A DNA stretch of 64,000 bases, from assembly GCA_947579665.1 (NCBI GenBank), contig OX388349.1, forward strand, positions 77,132,841-77,196,840, written 5' to 3'. Below are positions 9,913 through 21,886 of the stretch, piece by piece. The notes under the pieces were generated by a model, which saw nothing but the letters and a program-made list of their open reading frames with translations, did not search any database and was not told where the DNA came from. Position numbers and translations under genes: made by a program. This stretch comes from Sympetrum striolatum (lineage: Eukaryota; Arthropoda; Insecta; Odonata; Libellulidae). Numbering within the stretch: position 1 is the stretch's first letter; each line of letters starts with the position of its first letter.

Positions 9913-12900
9913 TCAAATATGAGGCAATTCTTGGTGATTTAGTCTGATATTGACGTCAATAGATATATATTTTTTTATCCTCATATTATCATCATTTGAT
10001 TGATGTTAATGATCATTTAAATGATTCGATAATTCATTACTATGTGTTACTTAACCCCAAATTATTCTAGCAGGATGCTTTGGAATCTTCAGCATCACTT
10101 TAAAGTATTTGGTTTTGCAGCTCATGACTTCTCCTTTTTGCTGATGGAATCAAATCTGTTTCCTACCATTTTACAAAAATCTGCAGTTTCATGATTCCTG
10201 AATAAAAACGCTTTTATTTGATATTGCAATGCAGTTGATTATGTAAATACTTATATACGAGTAAAAGGAAGGATATTTTTAAAGTACTATACATTTCAAA
10301 GACTTAATAAATATCGTAAAAGAATGGCTATGTATTACTTTTGTTCACATGCCTGGCCGTAGAATTTCCAACTTATCGATATATGAATCGTAAATAATTT
10401 TAAGTTTGCGCCAAACGTTTCAAATAGTAGAGACACCTTCTGTCGAACCCATGACCTTTTGGAAGATGTGAATACATATAACGCCCTGGTTGAAGCAAAA
10501 CTTATTTAATTCAAATTTTGAATTCGATATCGTACCGGGAATTTCTTAAAATAAAACTTCGTTATCCCCAGTTGAAATGCATAGGATACTGGTACATATA
10601 TCCGGAGAAACGTCTATATATAACAGATAGATGCTTATGTTGCCTTTATGTGAGTGAAGATGTCTTTATCAGTATTCCCGATTATCATTTAACTTTCGGA
10701 ATATATCTGATTTCATTCAGACGATTCTGATTCGGTAGTCCTACGTTTCCTGTATTTTTTGAGTCTTATGCCAGGAATATATTTAATGATCAATCGTATC
10801 AGATACTATTAATGTGAAAAATGATGAAAATATGACTAACATATATATTTTCAATTTAACCAGTAGCTCATTGTTAAAATTATTTATGAAGGAGATGAGT
10901 ATTTTTAGATATATAGCAGTTCGTCGCGTGGAATTACGTTTCTCGAGTTCATTGATAAATTAAATGTTTTCGGGTTACTTTTGATTCAATGCGTGAATGG
11001 ATAGTTCTGAATCATGGTGGAGTATTTGGGCTAAATCGTTCAAAGTTGCTCTTTCGTGGACCTTCTTCTCTACGAAAGTTTTCCAATCGGAATCCTTCCT
11101 CAAAAGATCTTCTCGAATGCCCAGCATCTCCCCAACGATTCTACGAACTATTCTTCCTTTGTTTTCCCGTAGCAATTTTCTTTCTTTCCATAAATCTCGT
11201 CCATGACCATCAGATGGAGCTGATTTCCAGATGTACGGCGGATCGAACGTAATCCAATCGGATTTTATCGCAATGTTTCCGTTTTCGTACGCCAGGGGCT
11301 GCTTTGGTCGAGTGATTACGCAAGACTCCTTTGAAACTAATATTAATAGAGGGCGATGTATATGGCTCCAAATCCATCTCGAAGATCAAAAGATTCCAGT
11401 GAAAGGGATTGAGACATAAAAGGGCTCGGAGATAAAAAAAATGTCTTCTGAGTTTTATCTCAATGGTTTGGACAGGTAGATATACTGGCTGCCCAAACAA
11501 ACAATAATTTTTAGCCGAAAGTGGGAGGAATGGAGCCATAAATTTGAACGGCGGAGAGTAGCTGAAGTGACGAAGGAAAGGAATTGGGGGAAAGAAAGAG
11601 AAAATTTGAGAGAAAGGTTAGTGAAAACGAGAATGGGAAGAAGGGAAAAATGAGTAATCTGGACCCATTTTTCGCCTCGCTTCGCCCTCACGAAGTTTAC
11701 AGCGGCCATTCCGTTACTTCCACAGTTTCTGGGGTCTAATGTCAATATATCACCAAAACATTTAGGGGAAGTTATATTTTGATAAACTATGACATCGCAA
11801 ATTCTCAGAGCGCAAAGGTGGTCCAGAATAACTCTTTTTAATTCTCCAATCAATTTTTATTGCGCATTATTTTATCTTGTTTCTTCCCTTTTGTGTCTTC
11901 CAATATTCAGAGGAAAATTGATCGCAGATATTTGTCAATAGGTTTCACTTCCGAAATTCTACCTAAATTTACTATTTCACAGAACTCGTGTTGAATTCAA
12001 TCGTAGTTTTTCTTCCAGAAGTTATTACAATAAGTCAGAATGAAACAGATCAAGGGAATATGTTTTCCTAACTTCAGCTTTTGTAAAGTTTAGTTAGATG
12101 CAATGTCTAGTTCCAGAAAAAATCGGTGTATATTTTGTGCGATCATTCGTTGAGCATTAAATGGCGTGATGTTCTTTTTAGTAGTTGCTGTGGCTATTTT
12201 ATTTTTAACCATAGTACATAGGTAGACTCTTGATCTTTTCTTGTCGTAACTTTGTATTGCTGAGCTATACAAGATTATATACTTTGGGCTTGGTATGAAG
12301 GAACCGCCATACTAAGTTACCACTCCTCATTAACCAACACTTTGAATAATTAACACGCAAGGAAGTATCCACGGCGCTGATTGGACTTAATTAATGAATG
12401 AAATTGAGTTAATTTGAATTAAATCCAGCCAAGTCACTATTTTTCACTTCTTGTTCAACATTGTATTTCTCTTTGCTTGACTGAATTGGGAATCATCTCA
12501 CTATCTTCCAGAGAATGGCATATTATTATATTTATATCGACAGGTAAATTGTTTAGAGAGATCGAATTCATTGCAAATGCCACTCTTCTCACTGCATCTC
12601 TTTTGCAATGCATAGAAATCCCAGGGACATGCTTCCCTTGTTTCTCACATTCGGAATTGATTTCCTTAAATCCGTAGGCACACACTATATCAAACGTCGA
12701 GTTGATGAAAAGCCTTGATTTACGGTCAAAGACGGACGTTGTTGCTCTAAAGCAGTACCGGAGCACGGTAAAAACAGATTCGAATTTCGTCAGTCACAAT
12801 ATTTTTCAAATATCTCGATCGCTCCTTGCATCAAAATATGAGTGAGTACAGTTGTTTTGATGGTATCGTTGTTTTCAGTTTTCCTTCCCCGTGACCACTC

Positions 12901-13530
12901 TTCGTGGAGGGCGTCCATTTGCAAAATAAACGACGTCGGAGGGCAACTGGAGCTCTCGAAGTTTTTGAAAACATATGATTCTTAAAATAACTTTTCTTTT
13001 GGGAAACTTGGATCCCTAAATAGGTAAAACACCTCAAGATCTACAACGCTGCAATTGGCGTACGTTTTCCGTGCCGAATTCTCTTTCTGTGTTGTCATTG
13101 ATTGTGAATTTGTCTAGTTATTTTAAAGAAGTTTCTTCAATTTATCGATATAGCTTGGATAATTATTCATACAATTTCCTGTATTTCTCCATCCAACAAA
13201 CTATCGGTAGCTGAGCTTCTCCGTGTTATCCCGTAAAATAATCCATCGATATAAATCTATGTGATGATTATACTTCTTTGGTGTGTTAAATGAGTGTAGT
13301 ATTTTATCGCTACGTTAAGGATGTACGTATAACGGAAAATAAATGAAATTCGATTATGCGATGCATCATGGGTACTATACCGATCCGATTCGCTGTGTTC
13401 TCATGTAAAGCATGTTTTAATTGATGTTGTGAACTAACTATAATTTCGAAGCGCACATATTAACGCATATTTGTGTCAGCTTATATAGGCATATTTCTTT
13501 AATCTAAGTATGAACTTGCTAATAGATCAT
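9913..13530. other. No gene recognised
   Basis: Short ORFs only. The longest is a minus-strand 132-codon frame at 11,455-11,853, which overlaps a purine-rich plus-strand tract (about 11,540-11,660) and has no family motif. The overlapping frames at 10,975-11,252 are also unrecognised. No RNA gene or repeat was seen. Confidence 0.5.
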
Positions 13531-13759
13531 CAAAATGTAAAATCAAGTACTCCAAAAACCATAAAACAAGGAATTACGAGTTCTAATACGTATTTCGCCG
13601 TTAGCGTGGGCATCCTCAGAGTAAGTTGGTGAGGATTTTGCATTTTGAATATACATTCATTTTTTTATTTCTCACAAAACTTCTCTGAAGTTCGAATACG
13701 TATTAGAACTCACAAGTCCTTCTTTGATGGCTTTTGGAGTACTTGATTTTATATTTTGA
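13531..13759. mobile_element. Foldback / MITE-like element with about 65-bp inverted arms
   Basis: The arms at 13,531-13,597 and 13,692-13,759 are inverted copies of each other (about 80-85% identity by eye). They share AAAATCAAGTACTCCAAAA on the outer side and GAGTTCTAATACGTATT on the inner side. The 94-base interior contains its own hairpin, ATCCTCA...TGAGGAT (about 13,611-13,635). No ORF is present. No clear target duplication was seen at the ends I could define. A miniature inverted-repeat element is the simplest reading; the parent family is unknown. Confidence 0.7.
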
Positions 13760-16215
13760 CTATTGCAGCCATCAAAGGCCGAATATACATTCCATATCAT
13801 TAGATGTTTAATTTTGCCAATAACTGGAGTATAATATACTGTCTACTCTTTATGTATGGCTCGCAGAACCCTGGTGTTCAGCGAAAAGTCAATTAGCATT
13901 GGGCGAAGACTTAAGGAAATATATAAAAGATTTTAATGATTTTTAAATGCATAGGCAAATGGGTGATGTTATGTTTGTGATCTATTTTATAGCTTTTAAA
14001 ATTACCAAGCCTTTCCACTGAAAATTCTTGACTCCTTCCAAGAAACTATTTGTGGATCTCTGCGTTGTAAAACAAATATAATTTGTTGATAACGATTGTT
14101 ACAATTGGTTTGCGGTTAACGGTGGAACGCAACAAATAGCACATTCTCATCAAAATAAAAATTATTAAATTCACTCGACTACAAATCTTTAAAACGATGC
14201 ATTTACTTCATAATTTAAGTGCCAAAGCTTCTAAAATATTAAAAGAAAAGTAACCACATTTATCGGTTAATTTTCACATGAGAATACATGCAACGTTAGA
14301 TCGCACTAAAGTGGATTATTCAATGTTCCAAAATGGAAATTATGTTTATAAAAACGAATTTAGTTAGGGCACTATTATTCATTCTACCTTTACTTACCGT
14401 CATTGTCGAGGTTAAAAACAAAAATATTGTAAATGTCAGCTACAGAAAGAAATCAAATGAGCTCAGTCATTCTTAGAGGCCGGAAGATGACGAAGGAGAA
14501 CTTGGGCAAAGATTTTGAGGAAAGTTTTGGATTTTCGGAGTCCCGATTGCTTCGATGGAGTTTCAATCACGAGGCGCCGCTCATCTTCCTCACGAAAAAC
14601 ATCTCAAGAAGACAAAAGTCTTCCATTTACAAAAATAATCGCATCGTTCTTTTTTCACCGGGATGTATCCGAAAGAATTTGAAAGAATATATGCAACGTT
14701 TAACTTGTTTATGCTACATTTGTTGACTGACGTTATTCGCATATTAATTACAGTACGATGTAACGCTCGACAGAAATGAAGAGCACAAGTAAAGGATGGT
14801 AATGAATCAATCGGATAAAGATGTTGGGTTTTACAGGATATTTTTATCAAGAATACTTGTCTTAAATTAATGAACTATTGTTTGCACTTTTCAAATGACT
14901 CTCACGTGTGAAAAATTCCTCTTCATACTCTTATATTTTAATATCCTTTTACTTTTCAGTTTCAGGCATTGCTCTCGCTTCGTGTGAGAGTGGTGGTATT
15001 GTATAATATTGACCCTTTTGGTTGAGTCGCCAAAATAAAATATTCAAGTGAAACTTTACAGAGAGAGTTTACCTCTGATACCTTACGCTACCTCTGATAT
15101 GTGCTCCAGAAAAAACGGCATCAATCATCTTATACAGTGGGTCTATGAAAGATTCGTCCCATTTTCAATTATTTATTCCTTATCGCATTATCTTCACTGA
15201 AAATTGAATCAGTATATTACTTACTTAAAGTTTTCTTGGCGTTCCTCCATTATAGACCTATCATAATGACGATCTATGAGATGCTTACGTGGACTGAATT
15301 CATGAAATGAAATATTTTTCCATTAAATATTTTTTCTTGTTTCTTAGTTTTTTGACCTTTCTTAATCCCTTCATAATCTGTAATTTACTTTGATAAGTAC
15401 TGAGATATTCGAAAATTTTATTTCGTAATCAGAGTAGATCGTTGTAATAATTTACTTATTTTGTCGTTATAATTGCTTTTCGAACTCGCCACTCAACGTC
15501 CGAATTTGCATTTGTCAGCAAAAATTATTCTCTTATTTTCGGAAAACGAATTGAAAAGGTCGAAAGAGTTAATGAATGTTGTTTTTCAATTACCTCTGTT
15601 AATTCTCCGTTTTGATTTGGACTCCTGATTGTATGTTGAGAGCTCACGAATTTCGCTTCAATAATTTCGGAAATGAAAGACCTCTTCTCCCCTTTGAGAA
15701 TGCATTTCAACCGATTCCTGCACTCGCTTTGCTCATTACGAATTTTTATTTTCCAGAGATCGATGACGTCACGATCGATGACAGGTGTCGTCTGCGAGAG
15801 AATGATAATGAATGAAAACGAAATATGATTTCAGGTTCACGATTTCGGCTCTTCAATATTAATCACTTAAAGGGATTTTTATTCTCTTCGTGAATATTAC
15901 ATTTCAAAGAAGAAAACTTATGCGGAGGAATATTTTATTGAATGAATTATTTTCTAACTTTATTTGAGTGCTGCTAACTTTAATAATTAAGTGTTGAAAT
16001 GTTTTTTGCACCAAAAATATTCCTTGATTTCTGGTTGATAAAGTTGATTTCCCTACGAAATTCAAAGAAATGTTTCATGAATTACTATGAAATATTATAG
16101 AGAATAACGATCATTCCAAAGTTTTAACCTTTCTCATAATTATGTTGCTTTACTTTTATCTCCTACGTTCTCTTCTCTGATATCCTTCCTTTATCAATAC
16201 ACTAGCAGAGAGCAC
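13760..16215. other. No gene recognised
   Basis: AT-rich. ORFs of at most 97 codons (14,433-14,726 plus; 14,590-14,850 minus) overlap each other on opposite strands and carry no motif. Confidence 0.5.
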
Positions 16216-16381
16216 GTTGATTCTCCACGGGGATATTAAATTTCATAAATACCAGTATAACAACATTGATCGTAACACATGCTTCATATTTGTATATAGA
16301 TAACAAATACTAGCCTTTCCAAACCAATGTACCAAGAAATTTAAGTTATAATTAAGTCTACAAGGCCACATCAACTCAATG
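16216..16381 (+). repeat. Dispersed repeat family A2, copy 1
   Basis: This stretch matches 48,131-48,297 in the same orientation. Long shared blocks include GGGGATATTAAATTTCATAA, a GTAACACATGCTTCAT/GTAGCACATGCTTCAT block, AGAAATTTAAGTTA/AGGAAATTTAAGTTA, and CATCAACTCAAT at the right end. It is followed within 160 bases by family A copy 2, so the two blocks may be parts of a single longer element. Confidence 0.75.
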
Positions 16382-16532
16382 TTCAATCTCACTTTGAATG
16401 AAAAATTTCTTCAACTAAAAAGATATAAAATATAATCTACGATCACATTAGAATAAGCAGTAACACGGTTAAAGTAGAATTTTCAGACTGGTATAATGGA
16501 ACAAAGGAATCAAATATTAAATAGAAATAAAT

Positions 16533-16700
16533 GATATATCACTCTAATAACCACCGATGAATATTCTTTGCGGAAAGTAAGTGTATCACGGAGCTGACTC
16601 GTACTCTTAAATGCGTAACATAAACACGGAACACATTTAACACAAAAGAAATCACAAAGCCAAAATGGAAACAAAGATTAAACAGCAATTACAGAAGGAT
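16533..16700 (-). repeat. Dispersed repeat family A, copy 2 (inverted relative to copy 1)
   Basis: The reverse complement of this stretch aligns with 3365-3530 across TTTAATCTTTGTTT, GTGTTCCGTGTTTATGTTAC, ACACTTAC and AATATTCATCGGT blocks. No coding capacity was seen. It is the right-hand partner of the block at 16,216-16,381. Confidence 0.65.
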
Positions 16701-19226
16701 AGTAAATGAGTATGAAGTGGAAGCATTAAAAAAAAACAATGAATAAATCAAGTTGTGCGCATATAAGAAAACAAAATTCCTTTACCTCTTTTTGTCAGTT
16801 ATACGATGTTGGAGATTGGCTACAACTTCATAAATTGCCTTTCAACTCCTTAAAGATTACATACACCAAATCTGGGAAATATATACGATCTTGATTAACT
16901 CCATTTTCGTCAATCGCTAAATATGTACAGATGCAAGTACATTAGATTTAATACTTAATTTAGAAGATTATATTAATGGCATCAGCAACTTACCACGTTA
17001 TTAATGCGGATTCAGTTGAATTGATAGTGATAAAGCAATTTTTATCAAAGCATTATAAAACCGTTTTAGTTCACATAAAATCACTAACCAATTTTGTTGC
17101 CATAAATAAAACACGGTTGCTACAGACGCCCAAACAAAATTTGATTTTTTATGTTCATATATTTTCTTCAAACGATGTACCTCATAACTTCAAAAAATAT
17201 ATTCTCATATAATTTGTACTGTCTCATTTAGTCTATCTCTTATTTTGGGAATTAATTTTAACTGGTCTTTGATTTTACATGTCTTCTTAAAGAACTACGC
17301 ATGAATTCGGAATCATCGATCGCCTTGAACGTCAAGGGAATGGGTTGATTACAACCTCAAAATCTCGACAAAATATTAACGTATTTCATCAAAAAGTTCG
17401 GAATTACGAATCGCAAACGATATTTCACGACAAAAATATGAATCTTTATTCTATTCTCCTTAGTTTGGTGTTTGATTTGGCTTCCTGCGACTATTATGTC
17501 TAATTGAATTTTGCAAAAGAAATGAACCTTGCAACGAAAAAAATGCATTTTACGTGTATTTCTTATGAAAACGTTTTGATCGGTCTGGGTTCGAACCGTG
17601 GACTTTAAGTAAATAAAATGTAGCAGTAAAATCAATTTGAGTCAGCGTTATAAAATATACCAGGGAGCGTATTTGTTGGCAGAAAGTAGACTACGGGAAA
17701 CGTTAGTTATTCATTCAGCACGTTCTACTTTACCTTTATTTTCGGAAAGGAGCCTTAACACGCTTGATTCAGATTAGCCTACAGTTCTTTTCAGCACTGT
17801 GCAAATATTGTTCTTAATTATACTCTAAAGTACATGTGCGGTGCCTTTCTACATTCTGAATCTGAGAATGCTACGATAACAAAATCAATAATCCATTTGG
17901 CCAAAATGGGCTGATACCTTTTGCTTTTTTTGTCGCCGAGGGCACGAGTTGAAGTGGTTGTTGTTGCCGAGTTACTGACCGCGTCTACTTATAATATGGC
18001 GGAAGACGGAATCAACAACTTCCCAACACGGGGAAGCGGAAAGTAAAAACAGTTTTCAAAGCAAACCTTTACCACTAATTGTATGTACCTTTAAAAGGGC
18101 AACTTCATGGAGAATTTTGGTTAACTATATCCGCCCCACATCGCTGTTAGTTTCTCCTAATGATTTTTAAACTTTTTACTCTTGTCTCGTAATCTTATGA
18201 TTTGAAGGATATTAAAACATTATTGGCTAAAGAATAACAATTATATTTTTATACCATTTCTTGTTAAATATCATAATTTTTAGAATTTTCGATCAAGGTA
18301 ACAATTTTAAGGACAAAAAAATCTCCTTACTAAAATGAATGCATCTTTTACCAGTGCTATTTTCTATTTGGTTTCCTTTGTCGTCTCAGGGGGACCCTTT
18401 GCGAACTCTCTCGTTTAGAGTCGTTTCCTACGCACATTCCCATTTAGCTCTTTACTTTTTATTAAAAACTAATCGGTCCTATGAGATTGAAAGGGGGATA
18501 AGAAGAGGAAGGAGAGATATTCGAAGAGGAACAGCTGGAGAGAGATATGGAGAGGAGATATATAGGGGGGAGAGAGAGAGATGAAGAAAATAACGCTGTC
18601 TTATGGTGCCTAATGACGCGTCCGCAGATGCGTCTGTTAATGGCCGTGTTTTTCCTCCACGAAAGGAAATGGATTTCTGGACCTACTTTTTCCTCCGTGA
18701 TTAATTCGGATTTAAAGATATGGTGCTTGTTATTATTCCGCAGTATCCGATTCCGAATAAAAAGACAAGCGCAACGTTTTCGAGGAAAATTTAAATTTTT
18801 ACGGTCAGTGGACACTTTCGGAGGCATAATATGCAAAGCTGACCTCCGCGAGATGTTTTCCTCTTCTGGAATTAAGCCTTCTGTAATCAATAACGTCCAT
18901 TTGGAAGTGTTTTATTGCGGTGGGAAATTTTACGGTTTTCTTAGGTTACTCGGTCAAATATATTTATCCTGGACGGTGTCTGTTCGCTGAGAGATAGCAT
19001 TCGAGGATATAGACAGAGTTTCCGGAAAACGCGATTAAGCATACGTCATCCCTTCAGCGCCATTCACTCCGATTGAACTAGGCTGAAAACTTCGCGTATT
19101 AAAGTATAATCAACTTAATTAAACTTTTAAAGAACCCAACAGCGTAGCGTAAGGATTAGAGTATCAGTACGCTGGATAAGGACATCATTCCGTACAACTA
19201 AAAATATTGATTTATAAAACTATCGA
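16701..19226. other. No gene recognised; purine tract and GC-richer patch at 18.4-19.0 kb
   Basis: From 18,490 to 18,596 the plus strand is almost pure purine, with repeated GAGAG and GGAGAGAGAT words. Such words are potential GAGA-factor (Trl-type) sites in insects, although simple-sequence drift would look the same. It abuts a GC-richer patch to about 19,000 in which frames on both strands are open (18,547-18,990 plus, 147 codons; 18,462-18,890 minus, 142 codons). Neither translation has a recognisable motif, and two antiparallel open frames over the same bases argue against both. Confidence 0.45.
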
Positions 19227-19943
19227 TAAAAAATCTGCTGTGGCCAGCACATGACTTTCCATATATATAATATGTAAATATTTATCTACGACAGTATTTT
19301 CGAACTCTATATTCAATCTAAACTTTGAAGATAAGTGATTAATTTATATCATAATATCTTGTACGTCACAAACATTATAAATAATTTTTTTCGGGACATG
19401 TTCGATGAAAAACGATGAAATTGGCCTTTCGCCCACAGCGCCCAGAGCGCCCACAAAGTAAATAAGCAGCAAATACCGGTTTATCAGTATTTAATGAATA
19501 ACTCCTAAACAGTCAAAGATACAAAAATATGTTTTTTACAATAGTTATAGTAAATTAAATTTTCTAAACCTTTTATAAATAATAATTTCTGCCTAAATAT
19601 CATATTTATGGAGATATTTTGTAAAACGGAAATTTTCTTCGAAGAATAAAGCTCAACTTCAGGTTAACCCATTTACACCAAACACTAATCAACTCTGACA
19701 GCACCTACTATAGTGATATATATGAAGTTTGGTATTGATACGGCTAATAGTTTTCACGTTAGAGCGCCCACAAGCGCATACACATACATAGACACACACA
19801 CGCACTCACATACACACATATATCATTCCCAATATGGTCAAAACGAGTTCTAGGTACCCCAAAACATGTATTTCCATTGAAATCTCGAAGTAGATTTTTT
19901 TCATAAAAACAGTACTTTCTCTATACTACGTATATGGAGAAAG
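19227..19943 (+). repeat. Dispersed repeat family B, copy 1, with terminal hairpin
   Basis: Its start (GTGGCCAGCACATGACTTTC) and its end match 62,059-62,745. The shared end runs: AGAGCGCCCACAA, a CA-rich microsatellite (19,780-19,820), AAAACGAG(T/C)TCTA, TATTTCC(A/G)TTGAAATCT, then TACTTTCTCTATACTACGTAT. The last 29 bases, 19,915-19,943, form a near-perfect hairpin (CTTTCTCTATAC / GTATATGGAGAAAG). No ORF was found. The class is unknown; a hairpin at the 3' end is a feature of Helitrons, but no CTRR terminus was identified. Confidence 0.7.
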
Positions 19944-20036
19944 TAAAAAAGTCATGTATCTGTTTAATTTGGAAATTATCCCTTACGCCACCCGTCGAGC
20001 CAATACTTCACAGGGAAATAAGATTCTTTGGTGCGC

Positions 20037-20148
20037 GGTAAAAATGTCACCAGTAAAAATGCCACGGTAAAAATTCCACACATTTTGATAAGTAAATTGC
20101 CACGGTAAATATGCTACATTGGAATTCTCTTGGCGGTAAAAATGCCAC
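20037..20148 (+). repeat. Short tandem array of a 14-bp unit, GGTAAAAATGCCAC
   Basis: There are six recognisable units: 20,037, 20,052 and 20,066 in direct tandem; 20,091 and 20,104 in tandem after an 11-base gap; and 20,135 after a 17-base gap. Each differs from the consensus by one to three bases (for example TGTCAC, TTCCAC, ATGCTAC). It lies about 100 bases right of the family B terminal hairpin and may be part of the same insertion. Confidence 0.8.
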
Positions 20149-21690
20149 TGTTAAATTTTAACTGGGGGACATAACCTTATTACAATTTTAAAGACCATTT
20201 TGTCAATGCCTTAGATTTTTGTAGTTACTCCTACATAGAATCGAACAATAATGTTATATGTCAACCATTTTTACACAATAATACAATTATTCACCACTTT
20301 GGCTATGTTTAAAACCGCTTTGTCAACGTAGTTATTTTGGCTGATGACGACAAGTTTTCCACTTCTGCTTTACATAAGAGATTTATATGTAATTGTAATA
20401 TGAATAATGTAATACGTTGTAGCTGCCAATAAGAAAATAGCTAAGGACACAAAATAGTATGTTCACATTAATTAGAAAAGTCTTTTCCAACGTTCTGCAG
20501 GGTCATTCCTCTCTCCTTCTTTTACTTTTCAAACAAATTCAGTTGTTTTAGTTATTTCCGTCTCATTCATTGCGATAAACAAGAAATAAATGAACAATAT
20601 TCTATTACAATTCACTTGGCTATTAAACACATTAAAATTCGTTACCCCAATGCGGTTAGAAGGTCTCTTACGGTTGACACAAGCGGTCTTCCATCGAAAA
20701 TAGACTCCCCCGATAAAAGATTTTCAGGTAAAACAGAATGCAGTGGTTGTGAAGCTAAAACAATCATTTTTTTGATTAGTGAGAGAAGTTTCCAATTGAA
20801 ATTGGACTCCTTCTTCCACCGCCTACGACTCTGAGTATCAATTGAACTTTTCCTATTCAATTTGTTGAATCAAATGTGGGCTTTCCAATTTTCAGATCTC
20901 TCGAGTTCATTTCCAATCGCAGATTCCCGCGAAATAGCGCCTCCAATTCATGACGAGACTGCTGATGACTCAGCCCCTCCAAATTAAGAAACTTTTCCCA
21001 CCTTTCGAACGGACATTTTTAAAATTCATGAGCCCCTCAATCTGCGTCAAATGCGGTCACCGTCTGCTTTTCAAGGCTTTCGGGTCACTCCTTCCGTGAC
21101 CCTTCCCATGATGCCCCGCGGCTGCCCTTGGATTGGTCCTTCTTCAAGTCCTTCCAACCAAGTTGTCTCTGTGTGGCAGTTGGGGAAGTCTGAGGGAGTC
21201 ATGCGAATGATAGCGAAATTAAATACGGACACTTCGTCTGCGGATTTGAGAAGAATCTTGGGAAAACGAATTCCCCTTGTATAGTGCATAAAAACAACAT
21301 TGGTTTAAAGAATTTTTATACATATTGTAATTATTAAAAAATTAACTCAATTGTATATAAGTTTACCATTTCATTTATTAAAGAAAGTTGAGATGCTATG
21401 CATGAAATTGTCTGCGCCATTAACTAATGTGATAATATAGCGGACGGTAAATCATTTCTTGCAAGTTTCTGTTTGGAAATCTTTGCCGTTGTGATGGGTA
21501 TTATTTACGTTTTTAATATTCTGAAGTCTGCTAAGTGTCTGCCAGATATGCTCTACAGCTTATATTTGCGACTAAAATCTTTAAGGAGGGAATGATTCTT
21601 AGCTAGCAAAAGGATCGGAAGAATAAAAATTTCACTGCATCCCATAAGGAGAGATTGATGTCCTCTATTTTTTTTCTTGCTTATCTGCTG
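20149..21690. other. No gene recognised
   Basis: Opposed short frames (20,616-20,860 and 21,051-21,289) sit on somewhat GC-richer DNA at 20,880-21,290. No motif, RNA gene or repeat was recognised. Confidence 0.5.
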
Positions 21691-21695
21691 TTGCC

Positions 21696-21886
21696 CTTCA
21701 CCGGTGAAGTCCCCCTAAGCTCTACTGAACTTTTCAGGAGGTGCTTCACCGAGGCAACAGCAACAACGAACACATGCGACCATTCCCTGAATCGGGAAAA
21801 TCCGATCAGCCGGGATTCGATCCCGGGACCTTGGGGTTGGAGCGATAGCTTAGATGGAATGCCATCCACTCGGCCACCAAGGCCGG
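21696..21886 (-). mobile_element. tRNA-derived SINE-like element, minus strand
   Basis: Read on the minus strand from 21,886, the sequence starts with a tRNA-like head. The A box TGGCCGAGTGGATGG is the complement of 21,862-21,876, and the B box GGGATCGAATCCC is the complement of 21,811-21,823. These would drive Pol III transcription. The head is followed by a block (complement of 21,781-21,810) shared with the SINE-like unit at 37.33 kb. The body ends in a region with the perfect palindrome CTTCACCGGTGAAG (21,696-21,709) and a partial second copy, CTTCACCG. No tail or target duplication was defined. It is too long and too degenerate for a functional tRNA gene. Confidence 0.6.

Noticed and set aside
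11455..11853. 132-codon minus-strand ORF as a gene
   Set aside because: No motif, no family resemblance and placement over a purine-rich tract; expected by chance in 64 kb.
17573..17610. tRNA-like T arm (GTCTGGGTTCGAACCGTGGAC)
   Set aside because: Single isolated B-box-like palindrome without an A box; common by chance.
18462..18990. Opposed ORFs of 142 and 147 codons
   Set aside because: Both strands are open over the same low-complexity, purine-rich bases; neither translation shows a domain.
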